Shown here piece after piece: positions 1 through 10,640 of a DNA stretch of 64,000 nucleotides (positions within the stretch are counted from its first letter, which is position 1; the number at the start of each line of letters is the position of its first letter). This stretch comes from Hyalella azteca (taxonomy: Eukaryota; Arthropoda; Malacostraca; Amphipoda; Hyalellidae): contig NW_025947027.1 in the NCBI RefSeq assembly GCF_000764305.2, forward strand, positions 1 through 64,000. Reading direction: 5' to 3'. The position numbers were made by a program, and so were the translations under genes. Below the pieces are notes generated by a model. The model saw nothing but the letters and a program-made list of their open reading frames with translations. It did no database searches and was not told the DNA's origin.

Positions 1-366
1 CTTCTGACCTTTGGTGCATGCCGCAGCCATTCTTGCCCAGAGCTCTCTAGCTTGGGGCTTGGCCCAAGTCTCTTCCTTTTATCTGCAACTAATGACAGAG
101 ATCAGGCTGGGCAGTGCATAAGCACTCGAAGCCTTCAAATTCAATTATAAAAAAAAATGGAAGAACGTACCATCAAAGAACGTAACTAACGATTACTAAG
201 TAACTAACGTAACTAAGTAACGATTCCGGTTCGGGGCGCGGGGGAAGAAGGGCGGTCGCAGTACCTAGCTATGTCAGCTGACATGCATCTGCCGGAGCCT
301 GGAGGGTAAGCACATGTGCCATGCCGTTTTTTTTTTTATTTAGGTTGTCAACTACAGCCCTAGGGC
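1..366. other. Left edge, no gene seen
   Basis: No coding exon is supported here. The only local structure is a short run of related ACTAACG/AAGTAACG words around 180-225 and a GC-rich patch at 232-300. An A-rich and a T-rich tract lie at about 149 and 328. Confidence 0.5.
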
Positions 367-1080
367 ATCGACACTTCAGCGAACTCGCTTGCGCACTCGA
401 ATGCATAACCTAACTTGACGTTCAACTCAACCAGACATAAATCCATCAATAATGGAGGTGTTGAACTTAGTTGAAGGTGTCATTCAAATTTTATAAATAG
501 CCTAAGTAGATAATATCAGTAATTTGTGGACGAAATTATTTCAAATTTTTACATCAATTACTTTTTTATTAATACAGAAAACCTAACTTCATTTTCAACT
601 CAACTAGCCATAAGTCCATCAATAATGAACGGATTTTATTCAAATTTGAAAAATAAGTAGGTACCGTCGACAGGGGTGACTTCGGCCAACGTTTATGATC
701 TTGTTTTGCAGCCATCTGTTTCTGTTGTACCTAGTTGTGTTATGTGGCTGGAAAAAAATGGTAGGTCCAATGTAGTTTTTCTTACCTATAAATTGGAAAC
801 TGTTTTGTTTCAATAATTTTATATCCTGCTTGGCCAACATAATCTGAATGCCGCAGTACTGTAAAGAAAAAAAAAAGCCAAGTGCAAACTTCAATATTTT
901 CAGATACGAAAAGAATTTTGGAATCAGATTTATTTGTTATTTTGGTATCTTCACTTGTATAATGATTATATCAATGCATAGTGACAAACCAGAGATTTTT
1001 TAGAATCAGTTCATTTTTAAATTCCTCATTTACCCAAGATTTTAATTAATTTCTTATGTATGATAATGCTGGTATGAGCC

Positions 1081-1617
1081 CCACTATGCAGAGGGTGGAT
1101 GCAGCGTCGCCAATATATGGATTTTTAAGCCCAAAGCGTCACCGGCCACTTTAAAGATGCGTCGCCGGGTAATTTTTAATGAAAAGCCATTTACGCTGAG
1201 TAATGACGAACTAGTTACAAGCCACAAACTTATTTACAAGGTTGCATGCACATGTTACCCCAAATAACTAATTTTACTCTAAAAACAGTCCGATTGTACA
1301 GCAAGTGTCAACTGAACCTGTAATAAAGCAGTCTGACCGCTCTAATGTGACCGAAACTACGCAATCAAAAAAACATTGTTTACATTTTTTGCGGGAACTC
1401 ATTGCAACTGATTTCCGGACAAGCTTCGCTGCATCGTAATCCATCCAACGTACCGGAAACCTTACTTTTTTTCTAAATAGTTGGCCAAAGACTGAGAAAT
1501 ATATTGAATGCAAGAATTTCAATCTAAATGTGTCGGCCAGATCTTCTGAAGGCGAAAATTTGGCTACTGAAGCGTCGCCAAAGATCTTGCAATATTCATC
1601 CACTCATTGCATAGTGG
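1081..1617. mobile_element. Short TIR element with perfect 8-bp target duplication
   Basis: The element begins CCACTATGCAGAGGGTGGAT and ends with the inverted form CATCCACTCATTGCATAGTGG. TATGAGCC flanks it exactly on both sides (1073-1080 and 1618-1625). GCGTCGCC words recur just inside both ends. An 8-bp duplication is typical of the hAT and P superfamilies, but the termini do not settle which. A 109-codon open frame on the minus strand (1274-1603) nearly fills the element. It begins MDEYCKIFGDASVAK and resembles no family I recognise. It may be a truncated transposase N-terminus, but that is a guess. Confidence 0.85.
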
Positions 1618-1876
1618 TATGAGCCTATGAGGTATCCAGGATACTTCACTGGTCTACTTATAGGACTCAAAAATGAACTTGAGGGAGAGTCTAAAAAACT
1701 TTCTGCTTTGCCACTATGTAATAATAATCAATGACTATAAGTTTTTTTCAAATGTAATATATATGCTTGAAAAATTAACTGGCCAAAGTCACCCCATAGT
1801 ATATGGGCTAAATGGGTGACTTTGGCCAGCCAATAATTGTTAAGAATAATAGATTTTTCTTCTTTTTTCAGACAAT

Positions 1877-2385
1877 ATGCCCAGCTATAAACGTAAATTA
1901 AATTCTATGCCATGCCCATATAGGATATATTACGAGGAGCTGTTTAACAGTTTAAGAAAGCTTTGCAATTGATAAAAGATGGTGTTAGCTTAAGAGAACC
2001 TTTGAGTTCTAATACCTTTGCTAATATTTGCAAAGTCCCTCATTCAACTTTGAGTGACTGATGTGCTGGCTGTCTGCTTTCATGCAAAAAATTTAGGACA
2101 GTCTACTCTTTAACCTACAGACTACAGAGGATTCAGATTATTATTCTGCATTCCGACTGGGGCTTCCCATTAGACGGTATGGGTCTGCCTTTTTTGGTTG
2201 AAAATTACCTTGACAAACAGGGTCGCACTTTACGTAAGTTCAAGGGTCACACCTCTATCAAGCATCATCCGTTTGTTGAAGAATGCTCAAGATCCCATGG
2301 GGACTAGATTTTTTCAAACTTTCCCATCCAGCTGCCATTGAAATTGACAGAAAGCAGCCTTAATGAAGCATATGATTCACAAATG
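1877..2385 (+). pseudogene. Remnant of pogo-type transposase N-terminus
   Basis: Reading from ATG 1877 gives MPSYKRK, the common start of pogo/Tigger-like transposases. A frame change is followed by ALQLIKDGVSLRE, then VPHSTLSD (helix-turn-helix region), WGFPLD and LVENYLDKQGRT. Recognition rests on these conserved words from the CENP-B/pogo N-terminal DNA-binding region. In-frame stops and at least one frameshift make it non-functional, and no DDE catalytic part was found before the element ends. It lies inside the pogo-like element and on its plus strand. Confidence 0.7.
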
Positions 2386-3658
2386 TGAGTTTTATCTTTG
2401 TGTACAATATTTATAAAAAACAGTGGCATTGATTATCATTTTTTAAAAAACCCTACATGGCCAATGTCACCCCGCTAATGGTTGAATGCGGCCACAAAAT
2501 CATTTTAGTGTGTTTTAACACATGTGGCCGAAGTCACCCCATCGTGAGGTGACATTGGCCACCCAGCTAATTAAAAAAATTATTAAATGATGAAATTTAC
2601 GTAATTTAGACATGACATATTCAAAGAAGAACCTTTCAGTAAAATATTTACAAATTTACAATCACCAGCAAGCAGCAACGCCTCATTCCTATTTTGTAGG
2701 AATTTGATTGGCAGACACTAGTGTAATTTGGCCGAAGTCACCCCAGTTGACAGTAGATAATATCAGTAATTTGTGGACAGAATTATTTCAGATTTTTACA
2801 TCAATTACTTTTTTATTAATATGGAAAACCTAACTTCACATTCACCTTGCAGGTTGGGTCCTAGTCAGGTCAAGTTTTAGTATTTTGTGGCATTTAAAAA
2901 AAAAATAATTGATGTAAGAATCTGAAATGAATCTGTCCACAAATTATTGATAATATCTAATTAATTTTTGAATTTGAATGAAATCCATTCATCATTGATG
3001 GATTTATGGCTGGTTGAGTTGAAAATGAAGTTAGGTTTTCCATATTAATAAAAAAGTAATTGATGTAAAAATGTGAAATAATTCCGTCCTCAAATTATTG
3101 ATATTTTCTACTTATTTTTCAAATTTGAATAAGATCCATTCATTATTGATAGTCCAGGAAAAATAAGGTTTGACCCGGAACAAATTGCAAAAGAGATGAT
3201 TTTTTCACCAATGCTCCAGAAGGGCAATAGAAACAACATGCTAAAAATCCTCTAAAATGCAAGTAGTGGAAGGGTGTCAAATTTAAGATTTAAAAAAATG
3301 GCCGCCGAATGGCAATATAAGCCTAATAACACATTTTTAAAATATGACCGACAGTTATTTTTGTGACTGTATATATGTTTTCATGTAGGGGGTATTCACT
3401 AATAATAACTAAATTTCATCCAAGGTGGTAGCAATCTAGTATTTGCAAAAACCGCCACCCATAAAGTGAAAAATTGTGTGATTATATAGCCATGTGGAAT
3501 AATGCCTATAATATATACAGACATGCACCTGGAGTGTGTGTGTGTGATGCAGGGTGAGTGTGTGTGTCTATATCATAAATGGTGTGTTAATTGTAGTAAG
3601 AGGGCAGCATTGTCTAGACTCTCTGGTGTAAGTTTATAGAACATGACCAGCAAGAGAG

Positions 3659-3899
3659 GGTGGCGCAGAGGTTAAAGTTCAGACTACCAGGATTGGCGCA
3701 GAGAGGCGCGGGTTCGTTCCCAGCTCTGTGCGCCAGTTTCTGGTCAGAATTGGCAAGGAGGCCGGGCGGTTAAGCACAGCAGGATTGTAGCAGTGATTTG
3801 CGAGTGCGAGACCGCAAAATGCTGTGAATGTTCTGCGATATTAAGAATCGGCGACAGGCGTACGGCCTAATAAACGCTGAAACCACTATTATGATTATT
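3659..3899 (+). mobile_element. tRNA-derived SINE, family 1
   Basis: A Pol III A-box-like GTGGCGCAGAGG near the start and a B-box GGTTCGTTCCC about 50 bp later mark a tRNA-derived head. About 180 bp of unrelated body and an ATTATGATTATT tail follow. AAGAGAG is repeated directly on both sides (3652-3658 and 3900-3906), as expected for LINE-driven insertion. The head is not a foldable functional tRNA gene. Confidence 0.75.
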
Positions 3900-4054
3900 A
3901 AGAGAGCAGCCCTCTGATCAGACTTCAAGACAGGACACACCATATTGAGGTATTTTTTGATTATTACATGCTTATAGTCACTGTTACAGAATGTCTAGCT
4001 TGTACATAAGCTTGGTAGAGGGTGATCACATTATGTCTTACAGGTAGCACCAAG

Positions 4055-5011
4055 ATGGATGCTGCCCAATGTGCCCTTTGTAGCAGGCCTGTCCCAGAAG
4101 GTGAAGAATGTGTAACACTAACACCCAAGGGTTGTAAAGGCGTCCAGAAAGCCAGTGAAAGAAGAAAAGTTGTGACAAAAGTAATGCCTGGACAAAAAGT
4201 ACACACACAATGTTGCAAGGACCATTGTAGGTCATTCAGTATTGAAGCCCAAAACAGAAAAAGAGCTAATGAGTCTTCTGAAGATGGAGCATGCCAACTG
4301 AGATCTACTGGAAACGGCTTTGATTACAAAAGTAACTGTATCTATTGCGGGACAGAGGAAAGATATGGTGGTAAGAAGAAAGACTTAATGCTGACACCTG
4401 TCAGGGAATACAGTGTTCAAAACTCAATCCTGGGTTCTGAGAGAGAAGTTGAGTGGGGTCTGAAGGTGAAATACAGTGTACAGTTTGTGGCTGGAGAGAT
4501 TGCACTAGTCTTTCTGTACAAGGGTGCTACCGGAGAGTCTCTGGACAAACTTCGATTCAATAACTTTCACAGAAAAGTTGTAGTTAGCAAAGCATTTGTA
4601 GACCCCCAGGTGCTTCCACCTACATCAGCAGCTGCCCAGTTTCATAGTTTGAGGACATTTTGCCAAGTGCAAGAGTGGCTTGGCAACAGAATGAAACCTG
4701 ATGAGTGGGGATGGGAAATAAGAAATGTACAATGCATGCCTGTTCTCACAGATCGAGAAGTTGCCCCATCTAAGCTACTAGAAATGGTGAGATGCAATTG
4801 TTCAACAGATTGTTTAACAAGGAGGTGTGCCTGTCGGAAACGGGATANATCGGACTTTAAAAAGCATAAAATTATCGATAAAATGGTATTTTTATTACAA
4901 AATATTGCAATATTTCTTAGTTTATATAATTTAGCTCATAATATAGATATAATTTCATTTATTAGCCTAAAAAAATTGGTTTTTGGCAGCAAAACTGTTC
5001 CAGTCTACTAA
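4055..5011 (+). CDS. Cysteine-rich protein with TSO1-like CXC end, transposon-borne
   Basis: This is a single-exon frame of about 318 codons. ATG 4055 sits in a good context (AAGATGG); an earlier in-frame ATG at 4022 lies before an acceptor-like TTACAG and is less likely. The N-terminus has paired cysteines (CALCSRPVPEGEEC, then VHTQCCKDHC). The C-terminal half contains LPPTSAAAQFHSLRTF, QEWLGNRMKPDEWGWE and CNCSTDCLTRRCACRKRD. This layout matches a widespread uncharacterised invertebrate family with a terminal tesmin/TSO1-like cysteine motif. The large middle of that family seems to be missing. An ambiguous base (4847) falls at the cysteine motif, and the last 50 residues look like readthrough. 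Function is unknown. It is probably a shortened transposon gene rather than a host gene. Confidence 0.55.
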   Translation: MDAAQCALCSRPVPEGEECVTLTPKGCKGVQKASERRKVVTKVMPGQKVHTQCCKDHCRSFSIEAQNRKRANESSEDGACQLRSTGNGFDYKSNCIYCGTEERYGGKKKDLMLTPVREYSVQNSILGSEREVEWGLKVKYSVQFVAGEIALVFLYKGATGESLDKLRFNNFHRKVVVSKAFVDPQVLPPTSAAAQFHSLRTFCQVQEWLGNRMKPDEWGWEIRNVQCMPVLTDREVAPSKLLEMVRCNCSTDCLTRRCACRKRDXSDFKKHKIIDKMVFLLQNIAIFLSLYNLAHNIDIISFISLKKLVFGSKTVPVY

Positions 5012-5477
5012 TTCAAACCGCTGCATATCAACATATAGTTTACTTTGGCGGCCATTTTGAAAATCACTGATTTGAAGCCTTTCCACCAATTATATTTTAG
5101 AGGATTTTTTATATGTCTTTTCTGAGGCCTTTCTGCATGTTATAGTGATGGAGAAAATTCTTTTGCAATTTCTTCTAGGTTGACCCCCTTTTTTCACTAG
5201 GTTTCCTGGTCTATGATGGGGTCATGGCTGGTACAGTTGAACGTCAAGTTTTGCATTCATGTGCGCAGGCCAGTTTGCTGAAGTGTCGATCCAGTCTCCG
5301 GTGGCATCAACTAAATCCTATGCTAGGAAGGGGCTAAATGGGCCAGTTCCCAGTGCTCATATTTGCTTATAACTATACAAAGTAACAAGAAGAAGATGGA
5401 TGGTCAGACCTATCCCTGAAACCTTCATTATTAGAGTTTAGACGGACCCTTGTTTAGACTCAATATATTTAACAGTA

Positions 5478-5900
5478 CTGTAAAATGGGGTAACTTAGAC
5501 CGGCGGGTTAACTTAGACCACTTTTCGTTTTTTTAACAAAAACCCCCACAGCCCCCCATTTGCAAACTATGACACTTTCCTCAAGTTTGTCATTTGCATA
5601 TGTAACCAGAAGAGTTCTACTACAATACACCAAAACCTGGAGTTATTTGGAGTTATTTTACCAAAAAATATAATTGATTTTACCACCCGGTCTAAGTTAC
5701 CCCAAGAGCTGGGGTAACAAAGACCATCACTTTTTTTTAAATTACATAAAGACGATGAGAGGCAGGGGCCAGCAATTTATGGTAAGTGAAGCTAGAGTAT
5801 AGACCTGTATTTTGCATGTTTCAATTCAAGTTTAATTTAGCTAGTAAAAAAATGGCATCATTTATAAAAAAAAAGTGGTCTAAGTTACCCCATTTTATGG
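5478..5900. mobile_element. TA-flanked short element, GGGGTAACTTAGACC family
   Basis: The ends are CTGTAAAATGGGGTAACTTA and the inverse of CCATAAAATGGGGTAACTTA. TA lies directly outside both (5476-5477 and 5901-5902). Additional copies of the GGGGTAAC motif, in both orientations, lie inside at about 5510 and 5690-5720. No coding frame is present. It fits a non-autonomous pogo/mariner-type MITE. Confidence 0.8.
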
Positions 5901-6184
5901 TATGTGCTCAAATAGTGTTAGATTACACTGTTGGTGAGTTCATGCTCATGTAACTGATATAAGTGTTAGTTATTATAAGTTTATTGATGACATTGGAATT
6001 CTAGAAATGTTAGGTTGTATATTCAAGATTGATCCAGATTCCAGACTTGTAACTTGCCCATTGCTCAGTTCCAGAAATTTAACTTGAACTATGGAAAGAA
6101 ATGGTATTGTTAGTTCCTTGGGCTAATTGGGCTAATAATTTGAATTATGGGACATAATTTTGAAAAGATTGTTGATAAAAGCTA

Positions 6185-7474
6185 CCATCAACCGGGGCTA
6201 CTCGGGACGGGTGGGGTAACTCGGGACAGTCCTCCGACTTGGCGTAAAAACTGTTTTAGTAGCAAAACTAATTGGAATATTGCAAAACTAAATATAGTGG
6301 GGTAAACGTCAACATTTTTCCTATCTATGTAGTATAAAGGAAGTTCAAAAATACTACATTTACTAGCTTTGAAAAATTCCTGAAAAAATGGTAAAAACAA
6401 TATTTGAAAAGTTACTTCTGCTAAGGTCTGTAGTAAAAAAAAAATATTTGCTGTATTAAAAAATTTCGCTCTGAAAAAAGTGACAGACAAGTGTCAGCAT
6501 GAAAACTTTATTTGTGGAATTTACAAACCTCAATCAACAAAAAAAAATGGAGGCCATTTCCGCAAGGCAGTGCTACTCGGGACACCACGGGGCTATTCGG
6601 GACACCCCCAAAAACGCATTTACAGTAGAACCTCAGTTAACAAAAGCTGTAGTTTAAAAAATTGATTAAAAACAAAGAATATTGATTACATTTACCTTGC
6701 TCAGCAAAAAATTTCACTTGTCGAAAAATTAGTGCATCGTCGGTCATCACTAAATTGTGTAGAATGTCCTATATAGAATTGTGCACCAGGTATCCTAGAA
6801 TGAAAAATAATTGACCTAAACTATGATTTATTTCTCCAAAACATATGATGGTTGTCACTAAAACATTCCTTCTGTTTCAGGCATGTTTTTCACAATCTTT
6901 TTTTTATAGTAAATTCACTTAACCCAATTAAATGGTGTGAAATTACAAGCCATCCTGTAAGCTTACAGATACAGAAAAAATGCTATAAGGCTGCTGTTAT
7001 GAAGCTTGCAGTGGACAAGGTAGTTGAAATGCTCAATGGCCTGTTCATGGGTATGGTAATATCGCATCAATAATATGGTAATTAATGTATATGGTAATAT
7101 CATATCAATAAAGGAAAAACAAGTAAAAATCACAGAAAATCTCATTTATTCTACCTCTACATCATCTACAATGAAAGAGGAGGACTTCAGAGTACTGTTA
7201 GTAATGGATGTGTACACTCTGCATGCTTCATATGTTTTAAAATTAAGTTTTATTCCAAGTGTCCCGAGTAGCCCCGTTCGACGGGGCTACTCGGGACACT
7301 CTTTTTTTGCTTCTGGCACCTTACAAATAGCATATGGAATATTTTTGGAGAAGCCATGCAATAGCCCTTGCAAAGAGCTTTGAAATGAACCTAAACTTGT
7401 TTATGAAATATTTCATGGTAAGAACTTATGAATGAAAAACGTTTAAAATCGTCCTGTGTAGCCCCGATTGATGG
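6185..7474. mobile_element. TA-flanked element, GGGGCTACTCGGGACA family
   Basis: The left end CCATCAACCGGGGCTACTCG and the inverted right end CCATCAATCGGGGCTACACA are flanked by TA (6183-6184 and 7475-7476). The GGGGCTACTCGGGACA motif recurs inside at about 6570-6605, and as a back-to-back palindrome at 7255-7302, so at least four additional partial copies are present. Short open frames inside (for example 6852-7073) resemble nothing I know. It is most likely a non-autonomous pogo-like element. Confidence 0.75.
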
Positions 7475-7983
7475 TACCATTTTGAGAATGATCAAAAAAA
7501 AATTTGATAAAAATGTGCTGTTTTTCTTGTTTCATTGAAGAGATAAAACTGAAACCATAAAATGGATAAATTGACTGCATTGCAATAAGCATTTTTGTCT
7601 CAATCACACATGGCTTCTGCACTCTGCAGGCTGCCCAATTTTTCAGAATGGCCAAGCCATGGTGGCAAATGAGAGATTTTTTTAGAAACCAGGTTATCCT
7701 ACTTCTCTGATCTATATTTTGTTTAATATATTATGTATGTATCCAGGGCTGAAAAAGTTCTACTTTTTTCCAAAATGTCATGGCTCTAATATGAAATCTT
7801 GCAGCTCTAATGTCATGTATTATTGTTTGATTGGAAAAATTGCAGTTTGCACTTGACAAACATGTCATTTCATAAAATTTTCAACTTCCACAATCCGCAG
7901 TACTTCAACGTTCTGGCCAAGATATCCTGCAAAACGTAATAAAAAGTCTACCCAAAATGTTTCCTCAAAGATAGCATAGTTGC

Positions 7984-8292
7984 AGCAGAGCTGCGGCAGT
8001 GCAGTGGTGAGAGACTCAGTCTCTCGCACCAAGCTCCAGGGTTCGAGTCCCACTGAGGACAAGTTCTTCTCGGAAGCTCAGCTCATGGCAGCTCAGCCAT
8101 TCATCCAACTCTGGTTGATAAATGAGTACCTGGCTTATCCAGAGTGTTGTGTAATGCAAAAATGGTTCTGGTGGGTCAGTGAGCCAGTGATGGTCGTGGA
8201 ACTACCAGTGGCACCAAGTGCCCAGAAAAACTGACCTATCACCCCCTCTCTTACCTAGTCACCACTACCAGGATGGGCAATTACAACAACAA
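7984..8292 (+). mobile_element. tRNA-derived SINE, family 2
   Basis: The head has an A-box-like GTGCAGTGGTGAGAG and a textbook B-box GGTTCGAGTCCC (8040-8051). The body ends in a (CAA)n tail at 8280-8292. CATAGTTGC is duplicated exactly on both sides (7975-7983 and 8293-8301). A short open frame across it is incidental. Confidence 0.85.
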
Positions 8293-8757
8293 CATAGTTG
8301 CGGTCATCAGGTCACGTCAGACTGTCAGAGTGGTCAGACTGCATTATCACATGTTCAGTTGCCACTTGAGTAAAGACAAATGTTAATGTTGCACTGTTGC
8401 TGTTTGACTCTTTTAGGGTAAAATTAGATATTTGGGATAACACGTGCATGGGACTTTGTAAACATGTTTGCGGCTTGTAAATAGTTTTTCATAGCGCAGA
8501 TATGGAATTCACTGCTCAAAGAAATGGAATCACGGCTGGCAAACCCATAAAACCATTGCTTGAAAAATCCAGTTGCATCTCGCCAAGTACAAGTGGATAT
8601 ATTCCATGCCTGTATGTCTCTATTAAAGTAGGGTTCCATGATACCTGCTGATCTGATCAAACTGCTCAAAGGTCTCAATTGAGAAGGTGAACAAGAAAGC
8701 CTCATTTTTGCAATTAACCACAATGCTTTAATGGCATTAAATGTGTGATAACAAGTT

Positions 8758-8925
8758 TTTAGTGCATTTTCTCATTTATGGAAAAAAGGCGCTATTGTGC
8801 TCATCATGTCCCGTCTGTCTGTCCATCTGTCCATGACTTCACGTTTTTGTTGATAAGAAAATGTGCACTCTGTCTTTCACTGCAGTTAGTGCGTACTGAG
8901 TTATATTTTTTATACTTGAATTGAA
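8758..8925 (+). repeat. Interspersed repeat, copy A
   Basis: From TTTAGTGCATTTTCTCATTT through a CTGTCTGTCCATCTGTCC core to CACTGCAG and TTATATTTTTTATA, this segment matches the minus strand of 28225-28411. The shared flanks on both sides of a tetranucleotide core show it is a dispersed element, not just a microsatellite. It has no coding capacity. Confidence 0.8.
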
Positions 8926-10640
8926 GGAGCAATGCAGTTCAAATGCAGTCTGTGTCTGACATGACCACAAATCTACAACTCAGAGATAATAAATGAAACA
9001 TTTTGGGTGCAGTCACTGTGCAGTGTGCAGGATATTTTTGTCAATTTGTTGAGAGCATGGCACTTGGCCAAAGATGTTGAAAATTTTATAGAGTTGGGTT
9101 TAAATACATCTACTTTCCCAGCCATGACTAAAGCTTTCCTAACATCTTTGGAGCCATGTTATATGAATTATTATTGATAGAATCCCTCTAGGTAAATTAT
9201 TTTTTGGCTAATTCCAAACAATAGTTTTTGAAGTATGATCAAGATTCTTAAGTTATTGAAAATATGTTTCTCTATGCCCATGGAATTTCATACTCATCAA
9301 AATGATGTAGTATAAGAGCCAGGCAAGAAAGCTTTCCTGCCATATTTTTTATAATCAGGATTCCAGATTATGATCAGGTAGTGGCACCTTTTTGTTTACC
9401 TATTACTATACCCTATCCTCACACCTGTGTGTATTAGTGGCTGTACATGTGTTCAATGCCTGTGGGCTACTTGCTCTGCATGAACGTTCTATGCCAGTTT
9501 ATCATATTGTTCATCAACTTGTAAAAAATATGATAGGAATAGGATGTTGACAAAAATGCTTTCAAAGGCCTATACAAATGTTGTGCAATTGAATCATACG
9601 AATCTCAGTAGTTGAAATCAAGCCTGAAATAATGAGTGGATGCAAATGTAAAAGCATTGAATAAAAAGTGTTAGCCCATTCCAATGTGATGAAAATTATT
9701 TTATCTGCTATGTATGGATTATAAAAGCATAAAAATCAATACCTGCAATCTGAAAGTTAACAGTGACTGAATGCCACAAAAGCAAGATACACACTGAAAC
9801 AGATTCCCAACACAAGGATAACAATTGGCACTTTCTTTTCTAGCTTCCATCCCACTGCAACACTAACTTTCTCTTTTGCAAGCATGTTACAGCAGGACTC
9901 AGAGCAGGAGCTTGTAATGAAATTTGGATCCTCAGCTTCAAATAATTTAGCACTGGAAGGCAGACCTCCAATATTGTTATGATTTGCTCTTATAAACATC
10001 TCTTTGTGTGTTTTGCCTATTATGAGGGATGATGTATTCAGTCATGTCCAACAAATTCTGTGATTCACATTGATTTTTACTGACTAAGAACAGATCATAA
10101 AGCACCCAGGCATGTGTTACAGCAGATTTTGCCAACAACTTGAGCATATGAAACTTCATGCTTTGTCTTAATGCAGTTTTATGAGATATCATCTAAATGA
10201 ATTATAAGCTCCCCATTTAGCAGCATTTTACCCCAGAATGCTTTGTAGTTGTGAGTTTTTCACTTACATTCCAATTTCATTTGCCCAGAAAATATTTTTT
10301 TAGGCATCAATACTTGTGTGATGCAAATTTTCATTGTAGTTGCATAATAAATGCCATTCACTTAGATGGTTTATAGTTCCTCCAACAAATTATGCAGCTC
10401 CAATACTGACAAAAAAGCTCTAATTGTGGCTTGGAAATGTGATATTTTCTACCTCTGGTTAGAGCCAAAATGAGATGGTAAAGTCATATGTTTTCTTAAA
10501 TCAGACTGAAAATCTTGTAATATCAATGCCAGTAAGTGCTATACCAAAAGAGCTCAATGTGATGATCTTGTCAACCCATCTTATCCCCTCTCTAATATGT
10601 TTCAGACATCTTTTCATATAAGTACCTTAATTTAAGATCA
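8926..10640. other. Intergenic, upstream of RBM28
   Basis: No conserved frame or repeat was recognised. Minus-strand frames at 9757-9999 and 9977-10192 have no recognisable family. An acceptor-like TGTTTCAG at 10597-10604 could join a 5' noncoding exon to the RBM28 start region. Confidence 0.4.

Larger units (their letters stand above)
660..2753. mobile_element. Pogo-like DNA transposon, degenerate
   Basis: The left end contains GGGGTGACTTCGGCCAA (676-692) and the right end its reverse complement (about 2729-2745), both followed outward by a GTCRAC word. TA lies on both sides (658-659 and 2754-2755), as expected for Tc1/mariner-pogo insertion. The empty site can be read from related copies of the surrounding repeat nearby (AAGTAGATAATATC). 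Further inverted copies of the GGTGACTTTGGCCA motif lie inside, at about 1785, 1815, 2460, 2530 and 2555. These could be subterminal transposase sites. Pogo-type transposase remnants lie at 1877-2385, and a second element is inserted at 1081-1617. Confidence 0.75.
3151..5213. mobile_element. Long-TIR element carrying a cysteine-rich gene
   Basis: The two ends are inverted repeats of about 160 bp with gaps (3151-3310 and 5046-5212). Both begin AG(T/A)CCAGGAAA. They share, in order, AAATTGCAAAAGA, AAAATCCTCTAAAAT, GTGGAA and AAAATGGCCGCC. The element interrupts a repeat known uninterrupted elsewhere in the window, around CATTGATGGATTTATGG. A short duplication of about TGAT flanks it. Inside are a GT-rich microsatellite (3534-3570), a SINE (3659-3899) and one large open frame (4055-5011). 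No transposase is visible, so it may be non-autonomous or of a type I do not know. Confidence 0.7.
367..5290. mobile_element. Outer inverted-repeat element split by two later insertions
   Basis: The left end (367-455) reads ATCGACACTTCAGCGAACT and onward. The right end (about 5213-5290) is its inverted counterpart, ending AAGTGTCGAT. Between them, a unit containing CATAAATCCATCAATAATG and ATTTGTGGAC recurs in both orientations at 430-655, 2754-2830 and 2890-3150. Once the insertions at 660-2753 and 3151-5213 are removed, only about 0.8 kb of this element remains, with no reading frame of its own. The order of insertion is inferred from which repeat is interrupted. The superfamily is not identified and no outer target duplication was recognised. 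Confidence 0.6.

Noticed and set aside
3659..3730. Functional tRNA gene at GGTTCGTTCCC
   Set aside because: Same reasons: SINE structure with direct repeats and no cloverleaf.
7984..8060. Functional tRNA gene at the B-box GGTTCGAGTCC
   Set aside because: No acceptor stem can be closed, and the segment continues into a SINE body with tail and target duplication.
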